Positions 47,231 to 57,000 of a DNA stretch of 64,000 nt are shown here, piece by piece. Position numbers and translations under genes: made by a program. Positions within the stretch are counted from its first letter, which is position 1. The number at the start of each line of letters is the position of its first letter. Under the pieces are notes generated by a model that was not told the DNA's origin, made no database searches, and worked only from the letters and a program-made list of their open reading frames with translations. Source of the DNA: Dysidea avara (taxonomy: Eukaryota > Porifera > Demospongiae > Dictyoceratida > Dysideidae); contig NC_089274.1 in the NCBI RefSeq assembly GCF_963678975.1, positions 8,400,143-8,464,142 on the forward strand. The letters run 5' to 3'.

Positions 47231-47448
47231 AGTGCCGGCACTGGTTATGAGCGTGAACAGCTATTTTACTGGCAATGGTCCATCATTTAACTGGATTATC
47301 AAACAAGTCTTGTACTTTAGGGCACACGAAAAGTAGTTATTAGCATTAGGGTCGGGTTCAGTTTTGGTTTTTTCTTCACTCTTGTTATATATATATAGAA
47401 GTCACTCCAGTTGGACATTTATAATGTAGAAACTAAGGGAGATGAGTA

Positions 47449-47525
47449 GCTGCAGCACTAGTAGTACAGTGGTTATAAGCATGGATTACGAGTGTGGATG
47501 CCCGGGTTCAAATCCCAGATGAAGT
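47449..47525 (+). mobile_element. tRNA-like SINE head
   Basis: It carries an A box (TAGTACAGTGGTTAT) and a B box (GGTTCAAATCCC) at tRNA spacing and is followed by a T-rich run. The T-arm pairing has a mismatch and I find no acceptor stem, so this is a tRNA-derived SINE head or pseudo-tRNA, not a functional tRNA gene. It differs from the SINE at 20 kb. Confidence 0.6.
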
Positions 47526-48180
47526 AACTTTTTAAAAAAAAGTTTTTTTGTCTAAGTTTTTTTTTTTATAATGCACATGACTGTTGGCACCATAGCTATA
47601 ACCTGCCAAAGAAAAAACCTGGCACCATGATTATGATGAGTGTACAAAAAAGAACAAACAACAGTATGTGAATCCTTGGACAAACACATGTGACCATATA
47701 TCAGACCCACACATGCAGTAGACCCATTGTGGGCATGGCAAGGAAAACAATGTTAAGCCAGGCAAACTTGATTACTTGTTTCTCATCCACAAATATTTGG
47801 ATTTCCATGCGGTCATTTTTCATTATTCATTATTAAAGAAAATACTCCAAACCAAGCTGTCTGTTACTATAAAGTAGCTAAAGCCTTTTAAGAACTAGTA
47901 CTTACATTTTACCACCATTTCTGAGTTGCAAGTGACATTTGCTGTGCTGCAAAAATGATAGTCAGCCTTCTTAGCATCAAAATAAAAATATGTGTGGACG
48001 TGATTGATAACAGCAATAATGAAATTAGAGGCGGTGGGATAAAAAGGAATGCGGGCGGGGATGAGAAACAAGACACATTCCAAAATTACGTCACTGTCAT
48101 AGCAACAGCCCTCCGTCATTTTGAATGGGGCTACTGACAATAATCATGATTACGCTATGTTGAAATATGATGAAAGTGTT
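47526..48180. other. Unassigned region
   Basis: Nothing beyond short frames without recognisable domains. Confidence 0.3.
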
Positions 48181-48330
48181 GTGACCCATACGTGTATTTG
48201 TCCTATACGCGTATGGGATATCCCATACGAGTATACCTATATGGGCTTCCTATACGCGTATGGGGTATCCCGTACGCGTATGGGATACCCATACGTGTAC
48301 AGGGCGCCCATACGCGTATGGGTCACTAGC
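48181..48330. repeat. ATACGCGTAT palindrome cluster I
   Basis: Over 150 bp the words CCCATACGCGTATGGG and close variants (CCCATACGAGTA, CCGTACGCGTATGGG, CCCATACGTGTA) recur about seven times in both orientations. Each unit is self-complementary and centred on ACGCGT. CpG density is far above the surrounding DNA. Confidence 0.85.
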
Positions 48331-48874
48331 TTAAATCGATCTATTAGCTAAATCTTTCATCCAAGGAGATGATAAAAATCATTTTAAAACCTTCTGGTTG
48401 ACCAACTAGCTAACTAGCGGCTTTTCAAGTCCTGACAGTTTCATGCAGTGGCGAATCTAGACGGGTTTAACTTTACTTTTGATTTTATAGCTATTAAGTG
48501 ATCGAGATACTCTAATAGAACAGTCACTCTAATAGAGCAGTCAGGCTACAACTTAATACTACAGTTAGTTTATTTGACAGTTATCATAAAAGCTGGAGGT
48601 CTACAGGACTCGATGCAATCCTGTAGCCTGAAAACAAATTGCAGCTTTGCACACAGTGTTTGAGTGAATTACAAGTAAATTGTGTTGAGTCACTGATCAG
48701 AGTTAATTGTGTTAAAAGTGTGGAAATTAGTTAGCTAAAACTGGAATGGCTGATCATCAATAACAGGAATAGACAGTATGAAAGTTGCAAGATTAAGAAT
48801 TCTTCCTGAAGATAGTTTATAAATGTTGCTTAAGTTGATGTACTAAAGAGATGTGTAGAATACGGGTAGATGAT
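48331..48874. other. Unassigned region with a 17-bp motif pair
   Basis: It contains the motif pair at 48509-48542. No gene was found. Confidence 0.4.
48509..48542 (+). repeat. Tandem pair of the 17-bp motif
   Basis: ACTCTAATAGAACAGTC is directly followed by ACTCTAATAGAGCAGTC, both preceded by GATCGAGAT. This is the cleanest tandem and defines the 17-bp period. Confidence 0.9.
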
Positions 48875-49723
48875 AGGGGCGAATTTAGGGAGGGGGAGCT
48901 ACTAGTATACTGACTGCCTTCTGCTTTTACACTTTATTTGGTGCTTAAAGCTAACAAAAGCTAAGTAGCATAATGTAATGTGTCATTATGCTCAACACTA
49001 CTGCCATACCTGTTTCCATATCACAGATTTAGCTCCATGCATGGCTAAGAGGAGCTGATTCATTAGGTAACAATGGTATACAGCTATAGCTACAATAAAT
49101 GCTTTGGTAGTTACAAATGAAGATTATAATATTATGCGTGATACGCAGTGCATATGCAGTGGAACCTCAGTTATCTAAACCCCTTGGGATCATGCGAGGG
49201 TGGTCCATAAGTCTGAAAAGTCAGTATACCTGAAACTGTGTATAAATAACCTTTAAAAATATCTGCATGCATTTTCAATTATCCTAATAGAACAGACACT
49301 ACTCTAATAGAGCAGTCATTTCTGTAGTTTGGTTAAGCAAGAATCTGGGTAAGTAGGGTCCGGATAACTGAGCTTTCACTGAATTGCAATCAACCTTGAA
49401 AAGTAAATGATATAAAGTATCATTATTTCCACTGAAAATAGCTGAAAACACTTTCAGATCCACCTTTAGAGTCTACATTTCAAAAATTTACTGGAGGTAC
49501 CCCAAACCCCCTAGGTTGGTGTGCTTTGCATACTAATGTAGCCTTTATTTCAAACAGCTATGGATACTAGATGAATCTTATCACTTGGTCTCTGCATTAA
49601 AATACCCCTTATATATATATGTAAGTGCTATCCCTGTGAGAATTCGAAGGCTTGGTATCATCTAATGTCTGGCTGTCCCTGTATGGCTTAGCCCTCCCTT
49701 TCAAAAAAATTCTAGATCCGCCC
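48875..49723. mobile_element. GGGCGRATYTAG-terminus DNA element
   Basis: The ends GGGGCGAATTTAG and CTAGATCCGCCC are inverted and flanked by TA, as in the element at 9124-9809. It contains a nested pogo-like MITE and no transposase. Confidence 0.5.
49157..49381. mobile_element. pogo/Tigger-like MITE
   Basis: The termini CAGTGGAACCTCAGTTATC and GATAACTGAGCTTTCACTG are inverted repeats of the CAGTG...CTCAGTTAT type known from pogo/Tigger elements. A 17-bp-motif pair lies inside (49281-49317). Confidence 0.7.
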
Positions 49724-50109
49724 TAAGATGGTTCCACAGTCTGACAATTCCACTGAAATAGAAGTGCTGATGTATGGAAGAAGGTGAATTGGAATGAACT
49801 ACAGTAACTTGCAAGAGTTTCCAGATCTTGTATGCCTGTATACCTTACAGCTATTTTCATTAGCTTACTGCTAATTTTATGCTAATGAATGTTAATGATC
49901 AGATAGCTGTTTAGGATACTTAATTTACTGAAACATTAGTCATTGAGTTCATAATGTGTAGTAGCATGTGTACATTAGTGGTAGCAATTGTATGGCTGCT
50001 CAAGTCGAGTTTTTAAAATCATAGTTAAAAGATTTAATATGAATTCCATTGCCCTGCATTGAATGTATATAATATATTATGAATTTCATTGCCTTGCATT
50101 GAATGCATT

Positions 50110-50640
50110 CCAATGTGAGTATGTCCTCGATTAACTGTGGACTCCATAGTTCACTAGGATAGTGTTTATCCCTAAAAGTACGATGGAAAAGTCCCAGGGT
50201 TTGTTAGGCTTTTCCTGCAATGATTTTATAGCTACAGTGCTCTGACCATTGCAGATTGTCAGTAAAAGTAATACCGAGGTCTTCTCTGTGCAATGTTTTG
50301 TTTGGAGAGTTGAAGCTCTTGGCCTAGAATTGTACATGAATAGCTAAATTCAGCTTCGTTGTAAAGAATATTAGTGTTGCAGCTCCAGAGTGAGATGATG
50401 TTAAGTCCTTGGTTTATATATGTGCAGCCTGTATTGATAATCTGCAGTCATTTAGTATCAAACAGAAAAGGAATTGAAGAACGAATACTCTCTGGAAAAT
50501 CATTGATAATAATGGTATAGCCCCTCGGATACTACCTTGTGGTACTCCTGAGAGAACATTGCACAGCATTTTGACACACCGAGATTGGTACTTTAAGTAA
50601 GATTTGAGCCATCGCCACAGATTAGTTAAGTGCTCAGTAG
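50110..50640 (-). mobile_element. LINE reverse-transcriptase fragment (CR1/L2-like)
   Basis: The minus-strand frames read LWRWLKSYLKYQSRCVK, then VLSGVPQGSIRG (the VPQGS motif), and later LGITFTDNLQWSEHC and TLGLFHRTFRD, in the order expected for the palm and thumb of a non-LTR reverse transcriptase. The catalytic ADD part between is degraded. Confidence 0.7.
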
Positions 50641-50964
50641 TTAAGGTAGCCTAAAATCTTTTAGAATCTCAAAACTTTCTAGAATATCAAAATTTTCTAG
50701 CTAGGTTTCCTCAGAACTTGATTTCCATTATTATTTCAGAAACCCCTTACAAAAATCCTAGACCAGCCAATGAGTTTGCAACATCTAGCTATTTTAGTTT
50801 TAAGGCATCTCGATTTTTTTGCAACAACTAATATTTCAGTTTCTAGAAACCTCACAATCGCCCCTGACTGGCCTGGGCAGGGTCAGTAGCTAAAACTGTA
50901 TACACGTGCGGCTGGGGCGGGCAGTCCATCAAGCCCAGCCCGGTAGCTAAAATAGAGAGGAGAG

Positions 50965-51050
50965 CTGTCCCATACGCGTATGGACCGCCCATACGCGTAC
51001 GGGGCCCCATATGCGTATGGGGCAAGTGATCTGCCCCATATGCATAGAAC
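50965..51050. repeat. ATACGCGTAT palindrome cluster II
   Basis: CCCATACGCGTATGG, CCCATACGCGTACGGG, CCCATATGCGTATGGGG and CCCCATATGCAT lie in tandem within 85 bp. Confidence 0.85.
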
Positions 51051-51145
51051 GTCACAGGTGCGGCGTTCAACTGAAACGTGTGGCAAAACGTGTGGCATTT
51101 GTACAGCCAGGTGCTGGGAAAATTTCGTGTTTCATTTTCCTGTTA

Positions 51146-51548
51146 TGCGCCTATCAATGTGATGCCCGACTACCACTGATATGGGCTGAGGGTGGGGAAA
51201 GGTCGGGAAATTCAGTGATCGCTAAATTTCCCCGACATAGTGGGGATTTGTCTTCGCTAAAGAAATTCACTCAGACAGCGAAGATGTGAGGAAAGAGAGT
51301 CGGGTGCTAGCTATTCAGTACGTTTATACTATAGAATACACTCGAACTAACTCATCACTAGACCAACGCCACACGACCGTACAAATCCCCGCCTAGCCCC
51401 AGTATTCCCGGGGTCTGCAGGTCAAGGCTTGGTCGGGGTTTGTATCGCCAGTACTCCCCCAGTAGGTGGGGAATTGTAATTTTCAGAAATGCAAATCCCC
51501 ACTTTAGCCCGTATTAGTGGTAGTCAGGGATTACATTGATAGGTGCAT
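51146..51548. mobile_element. Harbinger-like MITE 1 (TGCGCCTATCAATGT ends)
   Basis: The ends TGCGCCTATCAATGT and ACATTGATAGGTGCA are flanked by TTA on both sides, a 3-bp duplication typical of PIF/Harbinger. The subterminal sequence is GGGGATTT-rich on both strands. There is no coding capacity. Confidence 0.8.
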
Positions 51549-51614
51549 TATTGTAGAGTGCCTAACAGCCAAACTACATCGGTGTTGATAATCATCTGTT
51601 ACCAGGTACTAACA

Positions 51615-51883
51615 TACTAGAGTAGTGAGAGCAAAGCCGGTCTGCTTTGTGACTACATGGCGAAAATAGTGTATATTCGCCCACGCATTTTCGAACCAGG
51701 TCCACCCGTAAGTTGGAATGGCGAGGCTAAACTGCTTTCTTTCTTCATAATTGTTTCAGAAAAACTCTTTTACCACATTGGTAAATGTGAATAGGCATCT
51801 GGCTTCGTGAGCGTACTAGCAAAAAGCGGAATTTTATCGTAATGTCAGAAACCAGACCAGCTACGCTCTCATCCTTCTAGTAT
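51615..51883. mobile_element. 269-bp MITE with TACTAGA ends
   Basis: Inverted arms of about 38 bp at 51615-51652 and 51846-51883 share TACTAG-AG, GAGAGC and a GGTCTG-TTTGTGAC segment in complement. Confidence 0.7.
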
Positions 51884-52043
51884 ATTAATACCTTATAATG
51901 GGTGAATGTAACACTGTAGTATCTAAGCTATCTGTAGATCTACTTGCGTTGTGGCAGTAGAATCGAATACGCAATTTTCATGCATTGTGGCAATGTATTC
52001 TTGCCACACGTTTTATAAAGCACGTCTAATGTAATTATTTGTG

Positions 52044-52592
52044 CTACCCCATACGCGTATGCATAATATCAAGAGTTCATAATATATATACTAAGGAGAG
52101 TATCCTACTCTCATATACCCCTGTAAAAAGGCGTATCGTGAAGTTATGACGTAACGACAAGATGTTGTGGTTTGTGACGTACAGGAAGCTGTAAAAGTGC
52201 AAGAATCGTTAGCACCGTTTCACACTTGCGACACTCAGGATAGCCGTATTCGCGAATGGCCTAGTAAGAAACGCCTACGAAGCGGTCTTAACCCATGAAA
52301 GAACGATTGTAGTTGGGTGAGAAATGCTTAGAGCTGGAGTTAATTTGGTTGCTAGCAACGTTGGTAGGCACGCATTCAATCGATACCATGTTCAACTAAT
52401 GACATCATTAATTATACAAAGAAAAACGGACGAACTCAGAAGTGTTACATCATAACTTCACGATACGCCTTTCTACAGGGGTATATGAGAGTAGGATACT
52501 CTCCTTAGTATATATATTATGAACTCTTGATAATATCTATGGCGTATGGGATTCCCCATACGCGTACGGTGCAAAATACGCGTACGGTTCAT
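52044..52592. repeat. ATACGCGTAT palindrome cluster III, split by a transposon
   Basis: CCCCATACGCGTATGC at 52048-52062 is separated from GCGTATGGGATTCCCCATACGCGTACGG and AATACGCGTACGG (52542-52590) by the element at 52067-52529. Removing that element and one ATAA copy restores one compact cluster. Confidence 0.75.
52067..52529. mobile_element. 463-bp TIR element (TATCAAGAGTTCAT ends) with 4-bp duplication
   Basis: Terminal inverted repeats of about 85 bp run from TATCAAGAGTTCATAATA to the complementary TATTATGAACTCTTG and include AAGGAGAGTATCCTACTC and the ATACCCCTGTA segment. ATAA flanks both ends (52063-52066 and 52530-52533). It is non-coding. A 31-bp miniature with the same ends is at 55374-55404. 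A 4-bp duplication is known for Sola-type elements, among others. Confidence 0.85.
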
Positions 52593-52594
52593 AA

Positions 52595-52915
52595 TGCACC
52601 TATCAATGTTAAGCCCCACTACCTCCCTCCCGGGCTTACTAGGGGATTAGTGGGGGATTTTGACCTGACTTGATCTGAAACTCTGCCCCACTAGTGGGGC
52701 ATTTGACCGCTCGAAATTTTAGGCGTTTGTTTTAACTTGCAAGCTAAAGGAATTGACCTGTTTCCTAAAGTGCCTAACAGCCATACTACATGGAGATTTG
52801 ACCACTAGTTGCTCCCCCATGGGTGGAGAATTTGATTTTTCAAAAAGTCAAATCCCCACCATTTCCCCCACTACGCCCGGGAGGGGGTAGGTGGGGGATA
52901 ACATTGATAGGTGCA
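52595..52915. mobile_element. Harbinger-like MITE 2 (TGCACCTATCAATGT ends)
   Basis: The ends TGCACCTATCAATGT and ACATTGATAGGTGCA are flanked by TAA on both sides. Same family as 51146-51548; the interiors share CCCCAC/GTGGGG-rich subterminal sequence. Confidence 0.85.
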
Positions 52916-53004
52916 TAACAAAAGCAGCTTGAAAAAGTGGTATTGTTGAACAGCAGGCCTCGCAACAGGCTATGGAAGCCTTCAAGGTTGCAAACTAAAG
53001 TAAG

Positions 53005-53938
53005 TAAGGGGTTTCCGGACAGCTGGGTATTCCGGACACTTAGTTTTTAATCTGCTACTGAAGGATGGAATAGAAACCAATCAGGCTATGGTTTAAGTAC
53101 CTAAGTACTCTACTTGTGTACTATAAAATACTAAAGTTTTGTTTCGATAGCTTTAAGGATTGCCAAGATACATCACAATTCGCTTGCGCGTGTAGAATAT
53201 TTTTGTGTAAAAACTTTTACTACGCATGTTAACAGGAGATCGAGGGCACCGTTCATAATTCTAAGCGACCATAGGCAGCACAAATGATCAGTCACACTAT
53301 TCAGTGAACGGATACATGATTTAGAGATAGTACAACTGGAATCCAAGCCCATTACTTGCGATGTGTTAACTGACACGCACAATCAACACAACCAGCAGCC
53401 CAGAGAAGCTCCAAGCAAGGATCCGCGGGGCTACACTACTTAACTATGCTGTTTCGGTGCTAAGGCAAGGACTGATACAGATTTCCAAGCAGTAGATCAA
53501 ATGTCGCATCTTCGAAAGTGCTGCAAGACACACGCACGGTCCGAGCAAGGCTGGCAGCAGTTCTGCTTCTTAAAAATCGCTGTCACCAACAAAGTAACCA
53601 CACAAACAGAATGCTATCAGTCTCTGCTGGGCCTTGACACTCAATAGAGTGCAACATTTCCCATAACAATGGCAGGTACGTCTTTTTTTAGTGGTGTCTG
53701 GAAACCCCAGCCACATAAATTTTTGACAATTTCTCAAACTGCAAATTTAAACTGCTTTTTCTCCTAGTACCCTATACTTCACCATCCACAATTTATACCA
53801 CCGATAGCCTAGCTCATTAGCTACAATTCGGCACTAAGCATTTTAAAATTCGCTTTTCTTTCGAGGAGGAATGAACAAATTTCTAATGCGTGTGCAAACT
53901 TTGTCCGGAAACGCCCGCCCCTACCTTACTGTTTCTGG
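53005..53938. mobile_element. Possible DNA element with AGGGG...TTTCCGGAC ends
   Basis: AGGGGTTTCCGGAC near 53007 and GTCCGGAAACGCCCGCCCCT near 53911 are roughly inverted, and a third relative (TGTCTGGAAACCCC) lies at 53696. Boundaries and family are uncertain. Confidence 0.35.
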
Positions 53939-55033
53939 TTAGACGCAGGTGGTTATCAGGGTCGAGGGGTCTGCAACTTAGAATTTTACCTCAATTTTAT
54001 CTCTGAATAAGATTCCAAGATTCTTGGTGATTCTTGCTTGATTCGTGATGATCCCCTGATTCCTTGAATGATTCTTATGTTTCCGTGCACGATTCTTTCT
54101 GTTCTATTATGTTTCGGTATGTACTGTTTATTCTGTGTACCTAATTATTTACATATCTTACATGCCTAAAATCCTACATTATAAAGCTATAACCGTATAA
54201 TGTCCGCTTTTAATAGTGGAAATTGGATGACTTACCATTCATGCTTACCTGGGTTATGTGGCCTGAACATATATTTTCTATTAACGATTTTCCGTGATAA
54301 AAGCTTACACAGCATTATGGATATAATATATTGTGATATCAACAAACACAGCACAGTATATATAGTCATTTCTAGTCACATGTCTTGCATAACCATTCTT
54401 TTGATTCTTCTATTGATTCCACTTCCACACTTAAACTCTCTAGACATCTCTTGTGGAACCATTCATTGCAGCCATCACGTTGTACCATTTTGCAACCATC
54501 GACCACCTGTAGCAATACAATCAAAATTGAGATATTCATTAGGTGTTATTGTATTGGGACTACTCACTATAGGAAAGATGGTTTTGCCAATGGAGAACGA
54601 GTAATTTTCACTGTTGATTTGCTGTGGGCGTGGCCATTGCAGCATCAACAAAAGCAAAGGTGTTGGCCTGCTAGGTACAGAAAGAGATATTCATATTCAT
54701 TCTGTATTTCTTCTGCCCGAGATGATAAGGTGTGGAGTTCTGTTTAATAGTGGACAGAATTTGGCCGACCTGGCACAAGGCAGCTTTATTTTCGAAGAGT
54801 TAAATTTTCGTAGAAGCCGTGTTCTTCAGATAATTTGAAAATTAAACTCATTCAAAAATAACCTGTTATACAGTACTTGTTTGTTTAATGGTTACTAGCT
54901 ATTACATAAGCAAATGAGGCAAAACCTATATATCAATCTGCAGCATTTTTCATGCTCTACAAGGTGCTGTAGCTACAAATCGAGTTTCTTCTACTTTTAA
55001 CAATCACATGACCTCGCTATTTTAAGTGAATTC
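53939..55033. other. Unassigned region left of the two-gene transposon
   Basis: It contains repeated GATTC words (54010-54095) and open frames on both strands (for example 54200-54604, +) without recognisable domains. It may include the left end of the transposon whose genes start at 55034, but I could not find terminal repeats. Confidence 0.3.
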
Positions 55034-56986
55034 TTAATGCCACACTACATTTGCCGGTTCTTTATTATTTGCTATGCTGGTCACCATGGCAATGGCATAG
55101 AGACCACAATCAGCACTACCCTTCTGTAGTGCTACATTTATGACTTTAATTCTAATTGATTTTAATGGAGATATGAGGTATTTTGCAATGACCTTTTGTG
55201 TCACTAAACTAGGTCTTTGCTGCAAAGAGTCAACAACTCAACTGCACCACTTACGCAACCTCTTGTAGAGATGATAACCCAGTGATCTATCTTGCCAAGC
55301 TGCACATGCGCAGTCTGTAAACTATTGTCATTATCAAATGGCTTCAAATTTTTTGAACTTTGCATCAAAGTATTATCAAGAGTTCATAACATTATGAACT
55401 CTTGGTATCATGTAATCCGTGTATGTGCAGAAATTGTCTCTTTATTAATTCCTGTGCTGCTCCCATGTAAACATCATACAGTAAACGGTCAGTGCAAAGA
55501 TGGGACTTATGCACTGTCGTTAAGCAATAGCTGCCATATTTCTTCGAGCAGCAGTTTCACTTCTCTCTTTGATTGTAGTAGTGGAAGTCAAGTCATATTT
55601 TGTTGTCTGATGTTATGCACATGTTTCTTTCGATACTTTGCACTGCCTCCTCAGAAAGGGAAATGAGTTTTGCACAGATTAGCTTATGTTTGGAAGCATC
55701 ACTTCCTAAAATACCCTGAGGAAACTTTTCAGCCGTTGCACTCTCTATATGTATTGATTTCAACTAAGTGACAGTGTTAAAACAATCATTCACTGAGCAA
55801 TAATTAGGGTAATTCAAGGAAGCGCAGTATATTGAAAATGTGTTCACAGATAATTGAGGATACCAACTAAACCAGGAACAGACAACAGCAATGCGTTTAT
55901 TAATAGCTGTGATATTCAGTGATGTCTGATTGCACTGACAGGCCTTCTGTGTTTTTCCATCTTGGTAATAAAACTGCAAAACCTTGCCAATTCTCCATTT
56001 ATGCTGGGCTTTAAAGACACAAAGATGACCAATGCAGATGTATTGACGTGTCAATGAGTCTGTTAAACCAGATATTATTTGTTTGACATTTGGATTCCTA
56101 GATTCACCCTGACCTGCCATAGAGCTGCTAGTCTTCACTTGAGATACCAAGGTAGGTGAACTGCTGGTCTTCACTTGGGGTACCAAACTGCTAGTCTTCA
56201 CTTGGGTACTTAAGATAGGTGAACTGCTAGTATTCACTTGCGGTACCAAGGTAGTCTGCAGTTGGGGTACAAAGATTGAGGCTTGTGAAGATGTAGATTT
56301 TGTTCCAAATACACAGTCAGCTGAATATGGTTGTGTTGATCTGACCCTAAACAGGCGATCTGTGGAAACTCTTTCACATTCTTGAAACAGCCACACTGCT
56401 GTTGTCTTACGGATAAAACAAGTTTTTCCATTATGGGTCACTTCAACAAATGGAGTAATTTTACTATGATTCTTTTGTTGCTGCAGTTGGTTGTGTTCAA
56501 ACTTTGTATACGTCGCAATTGTCATTTTCTCAGTAAACTTAAATCTGTTCTAATCTTGCCACATTCACCTTTGTCAATCATTCCAAACTGTTCCATAGCA
56601 GCAATATCTGTGACAAAGTCTTCATTTTCTGATTCTGTAGTACCATTACACCGTATGTCACCAACTAAGTTGCCATTATCATTGTCATAGTCTTCTTCAT
56701 CATTGTCATCATCATCAATTTCATCAATATGAGCTGCTTTTACTGGTTTTGAAATAATATCCCTTGTTTCCTCCTTGGTAAAAGATATTCCTAGTTCATT
56801 CATTACTCTAACTGCCTCCTTGTTGGCTCTTTCATTTGCAGAAATAATGTCTTCATCAGATATTTTGCTGAGACTGGTTTCTTCAACTGAATTATATCCA
56901 ACTTTTGAAGGTGTGCTGTGGGGTACGAAAGAATGGTTAAGTTCTCCTAAAACTGACATTTGCTTAAGAAAGCTAAAAGAGAACAA
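55034..56986 (-). pseudogene. Transposon-borne ORF with Ulp1/C48-like cysteine protease domain (broken)
   Basis: The minus-strand reading starts near 56951-56986 with an acidic segment (DEIDDDDNDEEDYDND). It continues across a stop at 56522 into KTTAVWLFQECERVSTDRLFRV. A Ser/Thr-rich repeat follows (VPQVKTSSSPTL-type units, about 56270-56110), then CIGHLCVFKAQHKWRIGKVLQF and VCSWFSWYPQLS. Downstream, AAQELIKRQFLHIHGL, DHWVIISTRGC (expected catalytic His), DSLQQRP (expected Asp, after a 1-nt frameshift) and QKGSADCGLYAIAM (expected Cys and Gln) form a Ulp1-like protease core, ending near 55034. In this family the domain cleaves ubiquitin- or SUMO-like modifiers. Such proteins occur in many copies in sponges and cnidarians with DNA transposons. 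A 31-bp palindrome interrupts it at 55374. Confidence 0.7.
55374..55404. mobile_element. 31-bp palindromic miniature insertion with GTAT duplication
   Basis: It runs from TATCAAGAGTTCAT to ATGAACTCTTG, is almost fully self-complementary, and is flanked by GTAT (55370-55373 and 55405-55408). Its ends are identical to those of the 463-bp element at 52067-52529. Removing it and one GTAT restores the frame of the C48 ORF across HGLHDT-LMQSS. Confidence 0.85.
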
Positions 56987-57000
56987 GGATTACAAAATAC

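Noticed and set aside
47449-47525. Functional tRNA gene
   Set aside because: The A and B boxes are present, but no acceptor stem is found and the T-arm has a mismatch; a SINE head fits better.
56775-56970. Plus-strand N-terminal coding extension of the transposase-like ORF
   Set aside because: It is antisense to the acidic segment of the C48 ORF; plus-strand similarity begins only near 57000.
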